From Psychrobacter arenosus (lineage in GTDB: Bacteria > Pseudomonadota > Gammaproteobacteria > Pseudomonadales > Moraxellaceae): a stretch of DNA of 64,000 bases. The translations under genes and the position numbers were made by a program. This document shows, in pieces, positions 46,902 through 58,603 of this stretch. The stretch is from the NCBI RefSeq assembly GCF_904848165.1, contig NZ_LR884459.1, positions 1,612,001 to 1,676,000 of the forward strand, read 5' to 3'. Every line of letters begins with the position of its first letter. The first letter of the stretch is position 1. The notes beneath the pieces were generated by a model that worked only from the letters and a program-made list of their open reading frames with translations, was not told the origin of the DNA and did no database searches.

Positions 46902-48953
46902 TTACTGGATAAACGCAGTAAGTTGGGCGCTGACTCCAGCGACATCTAGCTCACAATCTGCCAACTGCTCTGCATGGCTACCGTGCGCAATAAAGCGATC
47001 AGGAATACCCATATTTAACAGCACTGGCAAGGTTTTAGGTTGAGGTAAAGACAATAAATATTCATTGACGGCACTGCCTGCTCCGCCCATGATGACGTGC
47101 TCTTCTAAGGTCGCAATATGGGTAATCCCCTGCGCCAATAATTCGCTTAGCAGCTGGGCATCTATAGGTTTAACCCAACGCATATTCACAACGGTAATCT
47201 GACAATCTGTATGGGCAGACAATAACGCCGCTGCAGCTTGTTCTGCCGTCGTCACCATCGTGCCAAAAGCCAATACCGCTAACTTAGTCTTGGCCTGAGC
47301 GCTACCTTGAACCGACTCAACTACCGCACGACCTACCTCATAGCATGCCGCAGGCTTCACGATAGCAGCGCCGGTTCCCGTACCACGTGGGTAACGCACA
47401 GCGCTACAGCCCGGATGCTCGTAGCAGGTGTTTAACAACTGATAGCATTCATTTTCATCTTTTGGGGCAGCGATGATAATGTTGGGTATGCAGCGCAGAA
47501 AGCTAAAATCAAACACGCCGGCATGGGTAGCCCCATCTTCACCGACCAGGCCCGCCCGATCAATCGCAAACATGACATCTAAATCTTGCAGAGCCACATC
47601 ATGAATCAATTGATCATAACCGCGCTGCAAAAAGGTCGAATAAATAGCTACGATAGGTTTGACGCCTTGGGTGGCCATGCCGCCAGCCAACGTCACGGCA
47701 TGCTGCTCAGCAATAGCCACGTCGAAAAAACGCTCAGGAAAAGTTCGGGCAAACTCGGTCATGCCCGACCCTTCTTCCATCGCTGGGGTAATCGCTAATA
47801 GATCAGTATCTAGCGAAGCCTTATCGCAAATAAATTCCCCGAAAACTTGGGCGAATTTCTTTTTAACTGGTAATGCTGCTTTAGGTTCGGCAGCCGCTGG
47901 GTCATTAGCCGCAGTTTCAGGCGCTAGCTTACCAATGGCATGATAGCCTACAGGATCCACTTCAGCAGGGGCAAACCCCTTACCTTTCGTCGTATAGATA
48001 TGCACCAAGACCGGACCGGAAACTTGCTTAGCCAAACTTAACACGCGCAATAGCTCGGGCAAGTTATGGCCATCGAAAGGACCAAAATAGGTAAAGCCAA
48101 TGGCTTTGAATAGATTGTCGGCGACTTGCGGCACATCGCGCTGTTGATGATGGCGCATACGGCGGTCGTGCGCTTGCATGTCAGGACGGTGCCGCAATCT
48201 AGGCTTGCCGGTTGCCGTGATATCTACTTGATAGCCTGATTCCCACAGCATAGCTAAATGCCGAGAGAAGCCCCCAATGGAGCAAGAGATAGACATGTCA
48301 TTGTCATTTAAAATAACCAGCAAATCAGCGTTTTGTTGGACAGCATCGTTCATGGCTTCAAACGCCATACCACCGGTCATCGCACCGTCACCTACTACGC
48401 AAGCTACTTTATGCGGCTTGCCTAGATGACGCAGCGCTAGACTCATCCCCAAACCGGCAGAAATCGCCGTAGAAGAATGCCCTACCCCAAAAGTATCGTA
48501 AGCAGATTCTGCGCGCTCAGGAAAAGCAGTTAGACCATCTTTGGCGCGGATAGTGCCGAGCTGGTCACGACGACCAGTCAAAACTTTATGCGCGTAAGCT
48601 TGATGGCCTACGTCCCAAACCAACTGGTCATCAGGCGCGTTTAATAGATAATGCAAGGCAATGGTAAGCTCTACCACGCCTAAGTTGGCACCAAAATGCC
48701 CACCGCTTTGGCCCGCAGAGTACAATAGGTACAGGCGCAGCTCATCCGCCAGTTGGATCAATTGCTCCTGGCTTAGAGACTTGAGGTCATCGGGGGCATC
48801 AACCCTATCTAACAAAGGCGTTAGGGGGCGACTGCGCGGTATCTCTGAATAAACCTGCTGTAACGGTTGCTGCTTCGGCGGGTTATTAGCCACATCGGGA
48901 TGCGTTGATGACGATAATGACCTAGACTGTGAGGAGTGAGGTGTCTGCTGCAT
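46902..48953 (-). CDS. dxs: 1-deoxy-D-xylulose-5-phosphate synthase Dxs
   Basis: 683 residues from the ATG at 48953. Thiamine-diphosphate enzyme that condenses pyruvate and glyceraldehyde-3-phosphate to DXP for isoprenoids, thiamine and pyridoxal. The ThDP motif is [17 protein letters not shown]. The transketolase pyrimidine domain has [18 protein letters not shown] and [15 protein letters not shown]. The N-terminal 40 residues are Gln/Ser/Pro-rich and non-conserved. The frame opens at a TTG at 48974; neither start has a good ribosome binding site. A Pro/Ala-rich insert near 310-330 interrupts less conserved sequence. Confidence 0.97.
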   Translation of the reverse strand: MQQTPHSSQSRSLSSSTHPDVANNPPKQQPLQQVYSEIPRSRPLTPLLDRVDAPDDLKSLSQEQLIQLADELRLYLLYSAGQSGGHFGANLGVVELTIALHYLLNAPDDQLVWDVGHQAYAHKVLTGRRDQLGTIRAKDGLTAFPERAESAYDTFGVGHSSTAISAGLGMSLALRHLGKPHKVACVVGDGAMTGGMAFEAMNDAVQQNADLLVILNDNDMSISCSIGGFSRHLAMLWESGYQVDITATGKPRLRHRPDMQAHDRRMRHHQQRDVPQVADNLFKAIGFTYFGPFDGHNLPELLRVLSLAKQVSGPVLVHIYTTKGKGFAPAEVDPVGYHAIGKLAPETAANDPAAAEPKAALPVKKKFAQVFGEFICDKASLDTDLLAITPAMEEGSGMTEFARTFPERFFDVAIAEQHAVTLAGGMATQGVKPIVAIYSTFLQRGYDQLIHDVALQDLDVMFAIDRAGLVGEDGATHAGVFDFSFLRCIPNIIIAAPKDENECYQLLNTCYEHPGCSAVRYPRGTGTGAAIVKPAACYEVGRAVVESVQGSAQAKTKLAVLAFGTMVTTAEQAAAALLSAHTDCQITVVNMRWVKPIDAQLLSELLAQGITHIATLEEHVIMGGAGSAVNEYLLSLPQPKTLPVLLNMGIPDRFIAHGSHAEQLADCELDVAGVSAQLTAFIQ

Positions 48954-49426
48954 AAACCGTACTGTACCTACCAATCTACTGACAAATGCTTTAGATGGCC
49001 CAAGTAATAACGACTTGAGCGCCGTAAGCGCGTCTTAATATATGAATGTTTTACGAGTGACTTTTCGTCAGTAAGCGGGTAACAAATACCAACCTACCCA
49101 CGACTTCTTACCACCACTTTTTAGCAGTAAATCTGCAAAAGTTACTTAGCAAACAGCCAGATAGACTCACTAAATGAGCTAAGACTTGTCACTGTGTCTA
49201 TTAAAATAGTATGGCATAATAGCACTTTTTTTTGCTAACCGCTTTATTCATCGTGGCAAGTCTGTGAATTTTGTGTGATTTGCTCACAATGACCCCATAT
49301 AGGGATTATCCGCTTGCGCTCATGCCCCACTGTCTGCTGAGTATAGCAAATATATCGTCGGCACAACGCCAATGGTATACCCTAGCGCAAGGCTTTTTAT
49401 CATTTATAGTTTTATTCAGGACTTAA
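48954..49426. other. Divergent intergenic region between dxs and ribA
   Basis: About 470 bases without a gene. Contains an inverted repeat TGTGA-TTTGC-TCACA (49274-49288). No FMN riboswitch was seen ahead of ribA, and no confident promoter pair. Confidence 0.5.
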
Positions 49427-50065
49427 ATGTCATATCAATTTATCACCAGTGCTAAGCTTCCGACCACTTATGGCATCTTTGACATGCATATGTTTGAAAA
49501 TGCTGCCGGCCAAGAGCATGTCATGCTTACGGTAGGCTTGCCTATGGTGGCACCCCTAGCTCAGTCAGCACCAGCGCCGTTAGTCCGTATCCATTCAGAA
49601 TGTCTGACCGGCGATGCGTTTAGCTCGCTTAAATGCGACTGTGGTCCGCAGCTTAATGCGGCTATGGCGGCTATCCAACAAGCGGGTTGCGGGGCTATTT
49701 TATACTTGCGCCAAGAAGGTCGCGGTATTGGTCTCACCAATAAAATTCGCGCCTATGCCTTGCAAGATCAAGGTCATGATACTTTGGATGCCAATTTGAT
49801 GTTGGGCTTGCCTGCCGATGCCCGAGTTTACGACATGTGCGGGCCTATGCTGGCGCACGTTGGGGTAGATAAGGTGCGTCTGCTGACCAATAACCCTAAC
49901 AAGGTGGCGTATCTAAACGAATATGGCATTGAAGTAACTGAGCGTGTTCCTTTGCTGGTCGGGGTTAACCATCATAACAGCGCTTATTTGGCCACCAAAC
50001 GTGACCGTATGGGTCATATCTTTAGCGAAGAGCTAGCGCCAGAAGTAGACAATTCTGAGCGTTAG
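49427..50065 (+). CDS. ribA: GTP cyclohydrolase II RibA
   Basis: 212-residue zinc enzyme that opens GTP to start riboflavin synthesis. Zinc ligands are Cys59, Cys70 and Cys72 ([18 protein letters not shown]). Active-site sequence [32 protein letters not shown] and LLTNNPNKV are conserved. Stand-alone form without a fused RibB domain. Monocistronic in this window. Confidence 0.97.
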   Translation: MSYQFITSAKLPTTYGIFDMHMFENAAGQEHVMLTVGLPMVAPLAQSAPAPLVRIHSECLTGDAFSSLKCDCGPQLNAAMAAIQQAGCGAILYLRQEGRGIGLTNKIRAYALQDQGHDTLDANLMLGLPADARVYDMCGPMLAHVGVDKVRLLTNNPNKVAYLNEYGIEVTERVPLLVGVNHHNSAYLATKRDRMGHIFSEELAPEVDNSER

Positions 50066-51457
<1,392 letters not shown>

Positions 51458-51862
51458 ACTGCATAGTTAAAGCAACTCAACCTTAAAAAATTCTCCTTAA
51501 TGATGCTTAACATTCTGCTTGTTAAGCAATTGTTAGTTGGGGTAGCTTAAAAAAACATAAACGCTATAATAGATAGACTTTATAACTTTGCCGACTATTA
51601 GACCGTCATTTGAGGAAAATCCTAGCTATTAAAGGGTTAAATTTAGTTTTCAGCCCTTTAATAGTGTGCCTGTTTAGGCACCTCCTCATAATGCCCATAA
51701 TAGTAACTAGGTCGCTGTTTGCCATCTACTTAGAGCATAAAGTCGGCTAGATACGTTTTATTGTCAGATTTTTGCCGCTATAGAATACTCAGGCGTATCG
51801 GGTTAGCCCCCGCGTCTTATGAGCTATTCTCAGCCACATACCCTATATAATAAGGAGACACT
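51458..51862. other. Leader region with two hairpins ahead of the cytochrome c' gene
   Basis: About 400 bases without a gene. A TATAAT at about 51566 could be a -10 box with a poor -35. Downstream lie two hairpins: CTATTAAAGGG (51625-51635) with CCCTTTAATAG (51654-51664), then GTGCC (51666-51670) with GGCAC (51677-51681). Neither is followed by a T-run. Confidence 0.5.
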
Positions 51863-52339
51863 ATGTCACTTTTAAAAGAGATTTCATTGGTTAAATCGTC
51901 GCGCTTAGCGGCCTTACCTGTTTTAGCGGCTGCCCTACTGTTAGGGGCTTGTAGCTCTCCTAGCAACCCTGATGTTAGCGCCCGTCAAGATATTATGAAA
52001 AACTACGGCGATGCTATGGGCGTCATGGGCGATATGATGAAAAACCCAGACACTTTTGATGCCGCTAAGTTTCAAGAGCAAGCCGCTTATTTAGCAGACA
52101 ATGCCAATAGCCCTTGGAAACATTTCCAAGATAAAGAAGCCGTTGGTCATGCTACCGATAAAGTCTGGAGCGATGCCGATGGTTTCCGTACCCAAGCTGA
52201 AAACTTCCAACAAGCCGCGACTGACCTAAACTTTGTGGCGCAAAACGCCAATGGCGTAGCCGATGTAGGCGCAGAGTTTAAAGAAGTGGGCGCCTCTTGT
52301 AAGTCTTGCCATACTGACTATAAACAAAAAGATGACTAA
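51863..52339 (+). CDS. Cytochrome c' family (class II) lipoprotein
   Basis: 158-residue exported haem protein. A signal peptide ends in the lipobox LGAC. The mature part is predicted helical, with the haem motif Cys146-Lys-Ser-Cys149-His150 close to the C-terminus, the class II cytochrome c arrangement. Electron transfer or NO/peroxide handling is typical of the family; the partner is unknown. AAGGAG is six bases before the ATG. A strong terminator follows at 52396-52427. Confidence 0.88.
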   Translation: MSLLKEISLVKSSRLAALPVLAAALLLGACSSPSNPDVSARQDIMKNYGDAMGVMGDMMKNPDTFDAAKFQEQAAYLADNANSPWKHFQDKEAVGHATDKVWSDADGFRTQAENFQQAATDLNFVAQNANGVADVGAEFKEVGASCKSCHTDYKQKDD

Positions 52340-52395
52340 AGTTATTGAGTAATAATCGCTCTATAACTTAGCGAAACCTTGTGAAATTTTCCATT

Positions 52396-52427
52396 AAAAA
52401 AGACGCTTAAATTAAGCGTCTTTTTTT
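52396..52427. terminator. Bidirectional terminator
   Basis: GACGCTT (52402-52408) pairs with AAGCGTC (52414-52420) around AAATT, with A-run and T-run on the two sides. Between the convergent cytochrome c' and mscS-family genes. Confidence 0.92.
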
Positions 52428-52463
52428 ATTCTGGATAAATAGGTTTAGGGGACTTTACAGCTC

Positions 52464-53384
52464 TTAAGCAGCAGGTTTGGCTATTTTATTAACCACCTTA
52501 TCTAAAGAAGCGTCGCTTAAGTCTAAAGTACGGATTGGGAAAGGCATATTGACTCCTGCCCCATCTAGGCCTTTTTTCATCTCAACAATCACTTCGTGAA
52601 TCGAGGCGACTTTATTGGCTTGGGTACCATCATCGATAAACCAACGAACCGTTAAATCTATAGTCGAGTCGCCAAACCCGGTGGCAATAACCGACGGCTC
52701 AGCACGGCGCGATACCGTTTCGGCCCGATCTAAAGCCTGCAGAATAACGCCTTTTGCGGTTTCGATATCGTCTTCATAGCCAATACCAACCGCTACTTGC
52801 AAGCGTCGCTGCTTATAAGCGGTATTAACTGTCAAAGCCGAAGTGTACAGTTGCGAATTAGGAATCACTACTTGGCGACCGTCAAACGTTTTAATGGTGG
52901 TTGCGCGAATTTTGATATCTTCTACTGTGCCTTCATAATCACCGGAGACAATCTGATCGCCAATACGGAACGGCTCTGATAGGAGCAATAAAATACCCGA
53001 GAGTAGATTTTGGAAAATGTCTTTAAAGGCAAAGCCGATAGCTACCGAGCCAATCCCTAACGCCCCAATAAGTTTGGCAGGAGTAAAGCCCGGTATCGCA
53101 ATCACCATCGCAATCATAAAGCCCATAAATAAAATTAAGGCACCGCCGACCCGTTGAAATACTTTGACCAAATTGGCATGCCGGCTGCGTTTGCCTAACA
53201 GTTTATATACGACCTTTTTGAAGATAGCGGACAGTCCCCAAAAGAGTAAAAACACCACTAAGGCGACCAAAAAATAAGGCACGCGTGCTGCCAAATCTTG
53301 CAGTATTTGTTGACCTGACGCCGCCATGCTTTGATACTCAGTGACTTTCTGCGCGGCATTATTCGCCAAGCTCTCCTTCGCCAT
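52464..53384 (-). CDS. Small-conductance mechanosensitive channel (MscS family)
   Basis: 306-residue inner membrane channel that releases solutes on hypo-osmotic shock. Three transmembrane helices lie near 33-55, 78-98 and 108-130; TM3 is Gly/Ala-rich (LIGALGIGSVAIGFAFKDIFQNLLSGILLLL). The beta domain (FRIGDQIVSGDYEGTVEDIKIRATTIKTFDGRQVVIPNSQLYTS) is diagnostic. AAGGAG precedes the ATG. It ends in Lys/Ala without the long C-terminal extension of MscK types. Single gene, followed by a terminator. Confidence 0.93.
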   Translation of the reverse strand: MAKESLANNAAQKVTEYQSMAASGQQILQDLAARVPYFLVALVVFLLFWGLSAIFKKVVYKLLGKRSRHANLVKVFQRVGGALILFMGFMIAMVIAIPGFTPAKLIGALGIGSVAIGFAFKDIFQNLLSGILLLLSEPFRIGDQIVSGDYEGTVEDIKIRATTIKTFDGRQVVIPNSQLYTSALTVNTAYKQRRLQVAVGIGYEDDIETAKGVILQALDRAETVSRRAEPSVIATGFGDSTIDLTVRWFIDDGTQANKVASIHEVIVEMKKGLDGAGVNMPFPIRTLDLSDASLDKVVNKIAKPAA

Positions 53385-53438
53385 ACTGTCGTCACTCCTT
53401 AATAATAGTTGCCGTGCCTATACTCTTAACGGCTTAAG

Positions 53439-53999
53439 CTAGCCCATTTTCGCTGCTTCAACGATTTCAATCCAGTAGCCATCAGGATCTTTAATAAAGG
53501 CAATATTGTTCATCTTGCCGTCTTCTGGACGCTTCTGGAAAGTGACTTCGTTGGCATCAAACCAAGCGACCGAGGCATCTAAATCAGGAACAGTAAAGCA
53601 AATATGACCAAAGCCTTGGGGCTCTGCATTGCCATCATGGTAGCTAAAGCCTGCTTTATCTTCAGTACCGTAATTGTGGGTCAGCTCTAGGATACCGCGT
53701 TGACGGAAGGTATAGATTGCCAAATCGCTCTCAGTAGTCGGTAGTGACTCACGTTCCTCAGCAGTCAACTTGGCTAAAAAGTACAAGTCAAAACCCATCT
53801 CGGCAAACTTTTTGACGCACAATAAAGTCATGCCCAGTACACCAGTATAAAATTCTAGCGCGCGTTTAGGGTCTTTAATCCGCAACATCGTATGGTTAAA
53901 AGTAAAGCCTTCGCTCTGACCGGGTAACGCTTGTACGCCTGCTGCTGATACGCTGACTTTAGGCTGCTCAATAGGGGCAGTATTATCTGATTGGCTCAT
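53439..53999 (-). CDS. gloA: Lactoylglutathione lyase (glyoxalase I) GloA
   Basis: 186-residue metalloenzyme that converts the methylglyoxal-glutathione adduct to S-lactoylglutathione. Metal and substrate residues lie in NHTMLRIKDPKRALEFYTGVLGM, ILELTHNYG, GFGHICFTVPDLDA and YWIEIVEAAKMG. The insertion typical of the longer, zinc-type enzymes (residues about 65-90) is present. A 30-residue disordered N-terminus precedes the fold. AAGG precedes the ATG. Confidence 0.95.
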   Translation of the reverse strand: MSQSDNTAPIEQPKVSVSAAGVQALPGQSEGFTFNHTMLRIKDPKRALEFYTGVLGMTLLCVKKFAEMGFDLYFLAKLTAEERESLPTTESDLAIYTFRQRGILELTHNYGTEDKAGFSYHDGNAEPQGFGHICFTVPDLDASVAWFDANEVTFQKRPEDGKMNNIAFIKDPDGYWIEIVEAAKMG

Positions 54000-54076
54000 A
54001 GGACACCTTATTTTCTTGAGTTAATTGCTTTAATTATTCGAGTTAGTTGCTTTAGTTAGGTTTAAATATAGAACAT

Positions 54077-54715
54077 TTAGCAGTCTAAAAATCTAACAAT
54101 ACCGGTATCTAAGTCATACTCGGCACCTACGATAAGCAACTGGCCGGAGCTGACCAAGTCTTCCAGTATTCTAGAGCCATGTTTAAGCTGGCTGACAGAC
54201 ATACGAGCATTGGCACGAATAGAGCGGTTAATCAGCTCATCGGCATCCACATCTTGACCGGTGGCGGTCGCTAGCTCATGCAGGTTATAAACGCTAGGAC
54301 GAATGCGATCGACGATGGATTGCAGGTTGGGCGAATAGTACTGCTCGGGATTAATCAGTGCTTCAACGCAAGCCGTGACTGCGCCGCAATGAGAATGGCC
54401 TAAGACCACCACCAATTGCGTGCCAAACTTCTCGGCAGCAAACTCTACCGAGCCGATTTGCGATGGCGCTACTACATTGCCTGCGACACGAATGACAAAT
54501 AAATCGCCAAGTCCCTGATCAAATACAATTTCTACCGGTACGCGAGCATCTGAACAGCCCAAGATAATGGCGACTGGGTCTTGGTTGCTAATCAACTCAG
54601 GGCGTTTTTGCATGCTAGGGTCAGGGTCAGTCAAACTGGCCACGTAACGTTGGTTGCCTGCTTTTAGCATGGCTAGAGCTTCGGCACCGGTGGTAGGACG
54701 GGGGCGTTGCGGCAT
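54077..54715 (-). CDS. Beta-class carbonic anhydrase
   Basis: 212 residues from the ATG at 54715, which has AAGGA seven bases ahead; the frame is open to an upstream ATG at 54784. Zinc enzyme that interconverts CO2 and bicarbonate. Ligands are Cys54 (GCSDARVPVE, with Asp56 and Arg58), His107 and Cys110 (GHSHCGAV). No signal peptide from the chosen start. Single gene, adjacent to gloA on the same strand. Confidence 0.95.
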   Translation of the reverse strand: MPQRPRPTTGAEALAMLKAGNQRYVASLTDPDPSMQKRPELISNQDPVAIILGCSDARVPVEIVFDQGLGDLFVIRVAGNVVAPSQIGSVEFAAEKFGTQLVVVLGHSHCGAVTACVEALINPEQYYSPNLQSIVDRIRPSVYNLHELATATGQDVDADELINRSIRANARMSVSQLKHGSRILEDLVSSGQLLIVGAEYDLDTGIVRFLDC

Positions 54716-55004
54716 GAGAATTTCCTTATTATTTATTTGAGAGCCACTGGATTTATGGGTCAAGACATTGGCCTTATTGACCAATTATTACGGACTTAGG
54801 TAGGGATAAGACCTAGAGAATAGTAAGGATTTACTAGGTCTTTTCAGCTAATGATTGTACCGAAATTACCGTAAATTCTCTATAGCGCATCGTCGCTGCA
54901 CTCGCAGACTCTAGCGCGGTATGTATAGGGGTAAATGGCCTACACACCTTAGCAAAACGCCCCTGTAAGCTCTACAAATTGCCCCATGACCGCTGTAGTG
55001 ATTT

Positions 55005-55013
55005 TGTTATAAT
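55005..55013 (+). promoter_or_regulatory. Extended -10 promoter for potABC
   Basis: TGTTATAAT matches the extended -10 consensus TGnTATAAT exactly. No good -35 lies at the proper spacing, as is usual for this promoter type. Transcription would start near 55020, about 198 bases before the potA ATG. Confidence 0.6.
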
Positions 55014-55065
55014 ACGGCAGTTACCGGTGGTTACGAGCCAATACCTTAGCTTTAGGCTGGCCAAT

Positions 55066-55147
55066 ATTGCCTAGGGCAGTATTAGGCAATAAAGAGCCGT
55101 AGCCTCCTGAAATCGCCCCTTATAAAAGCTCAGCAGGGACGCTGAGC
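55066..55147 (+). promoter_or_regulatory. Two hairpins in the potABC leader
   Basis: ATTGCCTA (55066-55073) pairs with TAGGCAAT (55083-55090), and GCTCAGC (55128-55134) pairs with GCTGAGC (55141-55147). Neither has a following T-run. Both lie between the promoter and potA and could take part in regulation by RNA structure. Confidence 0.5.
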
Positions 55148-55217
55148 CGTCCGGTATTGACGCCTGACGCTCCTCGCCCCCCAAAATTTTTTTGTGTTAC
55201 TTTTTAGGACTCTCCCC

Positions 55218-56486
55218 ATGACTGACCCGCTTTCTGTCTCTACGCCAGAGCCGCGTTTGAGCGCTACGGATTCTGACGTATTACTGCGCCTCGCCGGTAT
55301 TAAAAAATCTTATGACGCCACCGAAGTCCTTACAGACATCAACCTAGATATCAAACACGGCGAGTTTTTGACGTTGTTAGGCCCGTCAGGTTGTGGCAAG
55401 ACCACTTTGCTGCGTCTGATTGCTGGCTTTGAGCAACCCACCGCGGGAGCTATCTATCTAGATGGTGAGCAGATGGCAGGGTTGCCAGCGGACAAGCGCC
55501 CTGTAAACACGGTCTTTCAGCAGTATGCGCTATTTCCGCATATGACTGTGGCGCAAAACGTGGCGTATGGGCTGAAACTGAAAAAAGTTCCTAAGGATGA
55601 GATTAATACGCGCGTCAGCCAAGCGCTACAGATGGTGCAGCTGGAGCATCTTGCCAATCGCAAACCGCAGGATCTATCTGGTGGTCAGCAACAGCGAGTT
55701 GCCATTGCTCGTGCCGTAATTAATCGACCAAAACTGCTGTTACTTGATGAACCTTTATCCGCACTCGATTATAAATTGCGCCTACAGATGCAGTCTGAGC
55801 TCAAACGCCTACAGCGTGAGTTGGGCATCACCTTTATCTTCGTCACCCACGACCAAGAAGAGGCGCTGTCCATGTCCGATCGGATTGCCGTTATGAAAGA
55901 CGGTCGCTTCCAACAAATCGGTACCCCTATCGAAATTTATGAGACCCCAGCCAACCTATTTACCGCCAAGTTTATCGGGGAAACCAACCTGTTTCAGGCA
56001 GTAGTCAAAGCGGTAAATCCTGAGCAAGCTGATTTAAACGGCAAGGTGACCAATGGCCGTATCGATGTTGAGGTTTGTGAAACCCCGGATGGTGAGCAGT
56101 GGCACCGTAATTTACGTCGACCTGCTTTTGATCATAAGATTCAAGTCGGTGACACCGTAAACTTGCTGCTGCGTCCAGAAGATTTACGCATTTATGATAT
56201 CAATGATGCCGCCCACCAAGGCCTGCCGGGTAAGGTCGTAGAAAGTAACTATAAAGGCAGTACGCTCGACTCAATTATCCAACTGCACAATGGTCATAGG
56301 GTCAAAGCTTCAGAATTCTTTGATGAAGACGACCCTAGCTTTGATTATAAAATGGGCGAATTGGTCAAAGTCTCCTGGGTCGATGGTTGGGAATGGGTAT
56401 TGCCTGAGGAAGAGGCACGTGGCGTAAATGGTTTGAGTAGTTCAGAGGGCTTAGCGGCTACGGCTCTAGGGAGCGACGGCTCATGA
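55218..56486 (+). CDS. potA: Spermidine/putrescine ABC transporter ATP-binding protein PotA
   Basis: 422 residues from the ATG at 55218 (AGGA eight bases ahead; a GTG eight codons upstream is in frame). ATPase of the polyamine importer. Walker A is GPSGCGKT (55-62), the signature [14 protein letters not shown], Walker [13 protein letters not shown] and the H-loop THDQEEA. The C-terminal TOBE region includes [14 protein letters not shown]. About 40 residues longer than E. coli PotA. potB overlaps its end by four bases. Specificity for spermidine over other solutes is inferred from similarity and gene order. Confidence 0.93.
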   Translation: MTDPLSVSTPEPRLSATDSDVLLRLAGIKKSYDATEVLTDINLDIKHGEFLTLLGPSGCGKTTLLRLIAGFEQPTAGAIYLDGEQMAGLPADKRPVNTVFQQYALFPHMTVAQNVAYGLKLKKVPKDEINTRVSQALQMVQLEHLANRKPQDLSGGQQQRVAIARAVINRPKLLLLDEPLSALDYKLRLQMQSELKRLQRELGITFIFVTHDQEEALSMSDRIAVMKDGRFQQIGTPIEIYETPANLFTAKFIGETNLFQAVVKAVNPEQADLNGKVTNGRIDVEVCETPDGEQWHRNLRRPAFDHKIQVGDTVNLLLRPEDLRIYDINDAAHQGLPGKVVESNYKGSTLDSIIQLHNGHRVKASEFFDEDDPSFDYKMGELVKVSWVDGWEWVLPEEEARGVNGLSSSEGLAATALGSDGS

Positions 56487-57358
56487 GTGCTAAATCACAA
56501 GCCAGAAGCCCCTTTCGTACCGCGACCTTATGGTTGATTTGGACTTGGCTGATCGTCTTTGCCTTGTTGCCCAATATTTTGGTCATCGCTACTAGTTTTC
56601 TATCTCGCGATACTGTGGACTTTATTAGCCTGCCCGTATCGATTGATAGCTATCGCCGCATGGTCGACCCGCTGTATTTCGATGTGTTTGTGCATTCGTT
56701 ATGGATGGCAGGCATCACTACGGTGCTGTGCCTGCTGTTTGGCTATCCCTTTGCTTGGCTAATTTCTAAAGCTAAACCACGCTGGCAGCCTCTACTTATG
56801 ATGATGCTGATCCTGCCTTTTTGGACCAACTCTTTAGTGCGCACTTATGCGCTTAAATTGTTATTTGCCAATAATGGGTTGATTAACAAGCTGCTATTGA
56901 CCTTAGGTATCGTTGATAAACCGCTCGATATTCTCTATACCCAAGGCGCGGTTATCGCTGGTCTTACCTATTTGCTGTTCCCATTTATGGTGCTGCCGTT
57001 ATACGCCGTGTTTACCGATTTGCGCGAAGATATGCTATTGGCTTCGAAAGATTTAGGCGCCTCCAAATTGCAGACCTTTTGGCATGTGGTGTTGCCGTTG
57101 ACCACACCTGGGGTGATTTCTGGCGTCTTGTTGGTATTGTTGCCGGCAATGGGGATGTTCTATGTCGCCGATATTCTAGGGGGCGCGCGTAACCTACTGG
57201 TCGGTAACGTCATCAAGAACCAATTCTTAGACGCTCGGGATTGGCCGTTTGGTGCTGCTGCTAGTGTGCTACTGACGTTAGCGATGGCAGTATTGCTGTG
57301 GGCTTACTATGCGAGCAGTCGCCGGATTGGCAAAACTGATTTTAACGAGGTGGCGTAA
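56483..57358 (+). CDS. potB: Spermidine/putrescine ABC transporter permease PotB
   Basis: 291-residue inner membrane permease with six helices. The EAA-like cytoplasmic loop is [33 protein letters not shown]. The opening [28 protein letters not shown] resembles E. coli PotB. ATG overlaps the potA stop (ATGA). Works with PotC as the membrane channel of the importer. Confidence 0.93.
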   Translation: MSAKSQARSPFRTATLWLIWTWLIVFALLPNILVIATSFLSRDTVDFISLPVSIDSYRRMVDPLYFDVFVHSLWMAGITTVLCLLFGYPFAWLISKAKPRWQPLLMMMLILPFWTNSLVRTYALKLLFANNGLINKLLLTLGIVDKPLDILYTQGAVIAGLTYLLFPFMVLPLYAVFTDLREDMLLASKDLGASKLQTFWHVVLPLTTPGVISGVLLVLLPAMGMFYVADILGGARNLLVGNVIKNQFLDARDWPFGAAASVLLTLAMAVLLWAYYASSRRIGKTDFNEVA

Positions 57359-58209
57359 TGTCAGATATTAATAATAATAGCGCCGCTACCCCTCTGCCAG
57401 CAGCGACTAAAAAGGCCAATAAAGCTAAAAAATCTGGTGGCGGCTCATTAGGCTGGTTGGGACGCAGCTACTTAGGGTTTATCTATGCCCTATTGTATTT
57501 GCCCATTATTATCTTAGTCATCATGTCGTTTAATAAATCGAAGATTGGCTACAATTGGGGCGGTTTTAGCCTTAAATGGTACGAGTCTTTATTTAACAAC
57601 CAAGCGATGGTCGATGCTTTCTTACATTCGATTTGGCTAGGTTTGGCAGCAGCCACAGTATCTACTTTGATTGGTACCTTGACCGCGTTAGCATTACACC
57701 GCTATGACTTTCGGGCGAAAGGGTTGCTCAATGGGCTACTATTCGTCTTGATGATGTCGCCTGAGATTGTGTTGGCGATTTCGCTATTGGCGTTATTTTT
57801 ATTGGTCGGTTTACAGCTGGGCTTTGTGTCTTTATTAATTGCCCATATTACCTTTTGCCTGCCGTTTGTGGTCATTACTGTCTTCGCCCGCCTGAGCAGC
57901 TTGGATGAGCGCTTAATGGAAGCGGCGCGCGACTTGGGCGCTAGTGAATCAACTATGGTGCGTACCGTCTTGATTCCTGTCATTTTCCCTGCCGTAATGG
58001 CTGGGTGGTTACTGGCGTTTACCTTGTCATTGGATGATGTGGTGGTCTCGACTTTCGTCACCGGGCCTAGCTATGAAATTTTACCGCTGCGTATTTACTC
58101 TATGGTGCGTGTTGGCCTAAAACCGGAGGTGAATGCCATTGGTACCCTATTGTTAGGCGCATCCTTAATTCTAGTTATCATCTCGCAACTGCTGATGCGC
58201 AAACGCTAG
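57358..58209 (+). CDS. potC: Spermidine/putrescine ABC transporter permease PotC
   Basis: 283-residue permease with six helices after a Lys/Ala-rich cytoplasmic N-terminus of about 35 residues. The EAA loop is DERLMEAARDLGASESTMVRTVLIPVIFPAVMAG; LSLDDVVVSTFVTGPSYEILPLRIYSMVRVGLKPEVNAIGT is a PotC hallmark. Its start overlaps the potB stop by one base. A terminator follows, so no substrate-binding protein gene (potD) belongs to this operon; it must be elsewhere. Confidence 0.93.
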   Translation: MSDINNNSAATPLPAATKKANKAKKSGGGSLGWLGRSYLGFIYALLYLPIIILVIMSFNKSKIGYNWGGFSLKWYESLFNNQAMVDAFLHSIWLGLAAATVSTLIGTLTALALHRYDFRAKGLLNGLLFVLMMSPEIVLAISLLALFLLVGLQLGFVSLLIAHITFCLPFVVITVFARLSSLDERLMEAARDLGASESTMVRTVLIPVIFPAVMAGWLLAFTLSLDDVVVSTFVTGPSYEILPLRIYSMVRVGLKPEVNAIGTLLLGASLILVIISQLLMRKR

Positions 58210-58254
58210 AACGCTATAAAGTTAATTGTTAAAGAGCTACTTGTTAAAAAATAT

Positions 58255-58290
58255 GGGTTATAACGGCTTAACGGTTATAGCCCTTTTTTA
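58255..58290 (+). terminator. Terminator after potC
   Basis: GGGTTATAAC (58255-58264) pairs with GTTATAGCCC (58274-58283), one G-T pair, followed by TTTTTT. Confidence 0.9.
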
Positions 58291-58603
58291 GGGGCATAGA
58301 AATAAGAGGAACAGGAATAAAAAGCAGCAAACTGAAACAGAATACGTAAAAGTAGTCCAGTTTATAGATACCTATAAAATATAAGCGGCACCATTTATAG
58401 ACAAAGCTAATGAGCAGATTTGAATGAAAGTCAGCTTGGGATAGTTTACAATGAATGTTACTCACCCTTACCCCCTTTTGCCGTAATTTAGAGCCGTTTC
58501 TAAGCTGTGCTTAATAGGCTAATCGGCGGCTATTTGGCTATTACTGTAGCTGAGTTGAAGGGAGTATCTTTCACCCTGCTAACCTTATGAGCTGAGCGCG
58601 CGT
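58291..58603. other. Intergenic region upstream of metR
   Basis: About 310 bases, AT-rich, with no gene-like frame. No clear promoter or MetR box is visible, and no divergent metE or metH is adjacent. Confidence 0.45.

Larger units (their letters stand above)
54716..55217. other. Divergent intergenic region and structured potA leader
   Basis: About 500 bases between the carbonic anhydrase gene and potA. The right part contains an extended -10 promoter (55005-55013) and two perfect hairpins (55066-55090 and 55128-55147) within a leader of about 200 bases. Confidence 0.6.

Noticed and set aside
49274..49288. CRP/Vfr-like site TGTGA-N5-TCACA ahead of ribA
   Set aside because: The spacer is five bases, whereas CRP sites need six; no nearby promoter supports it.
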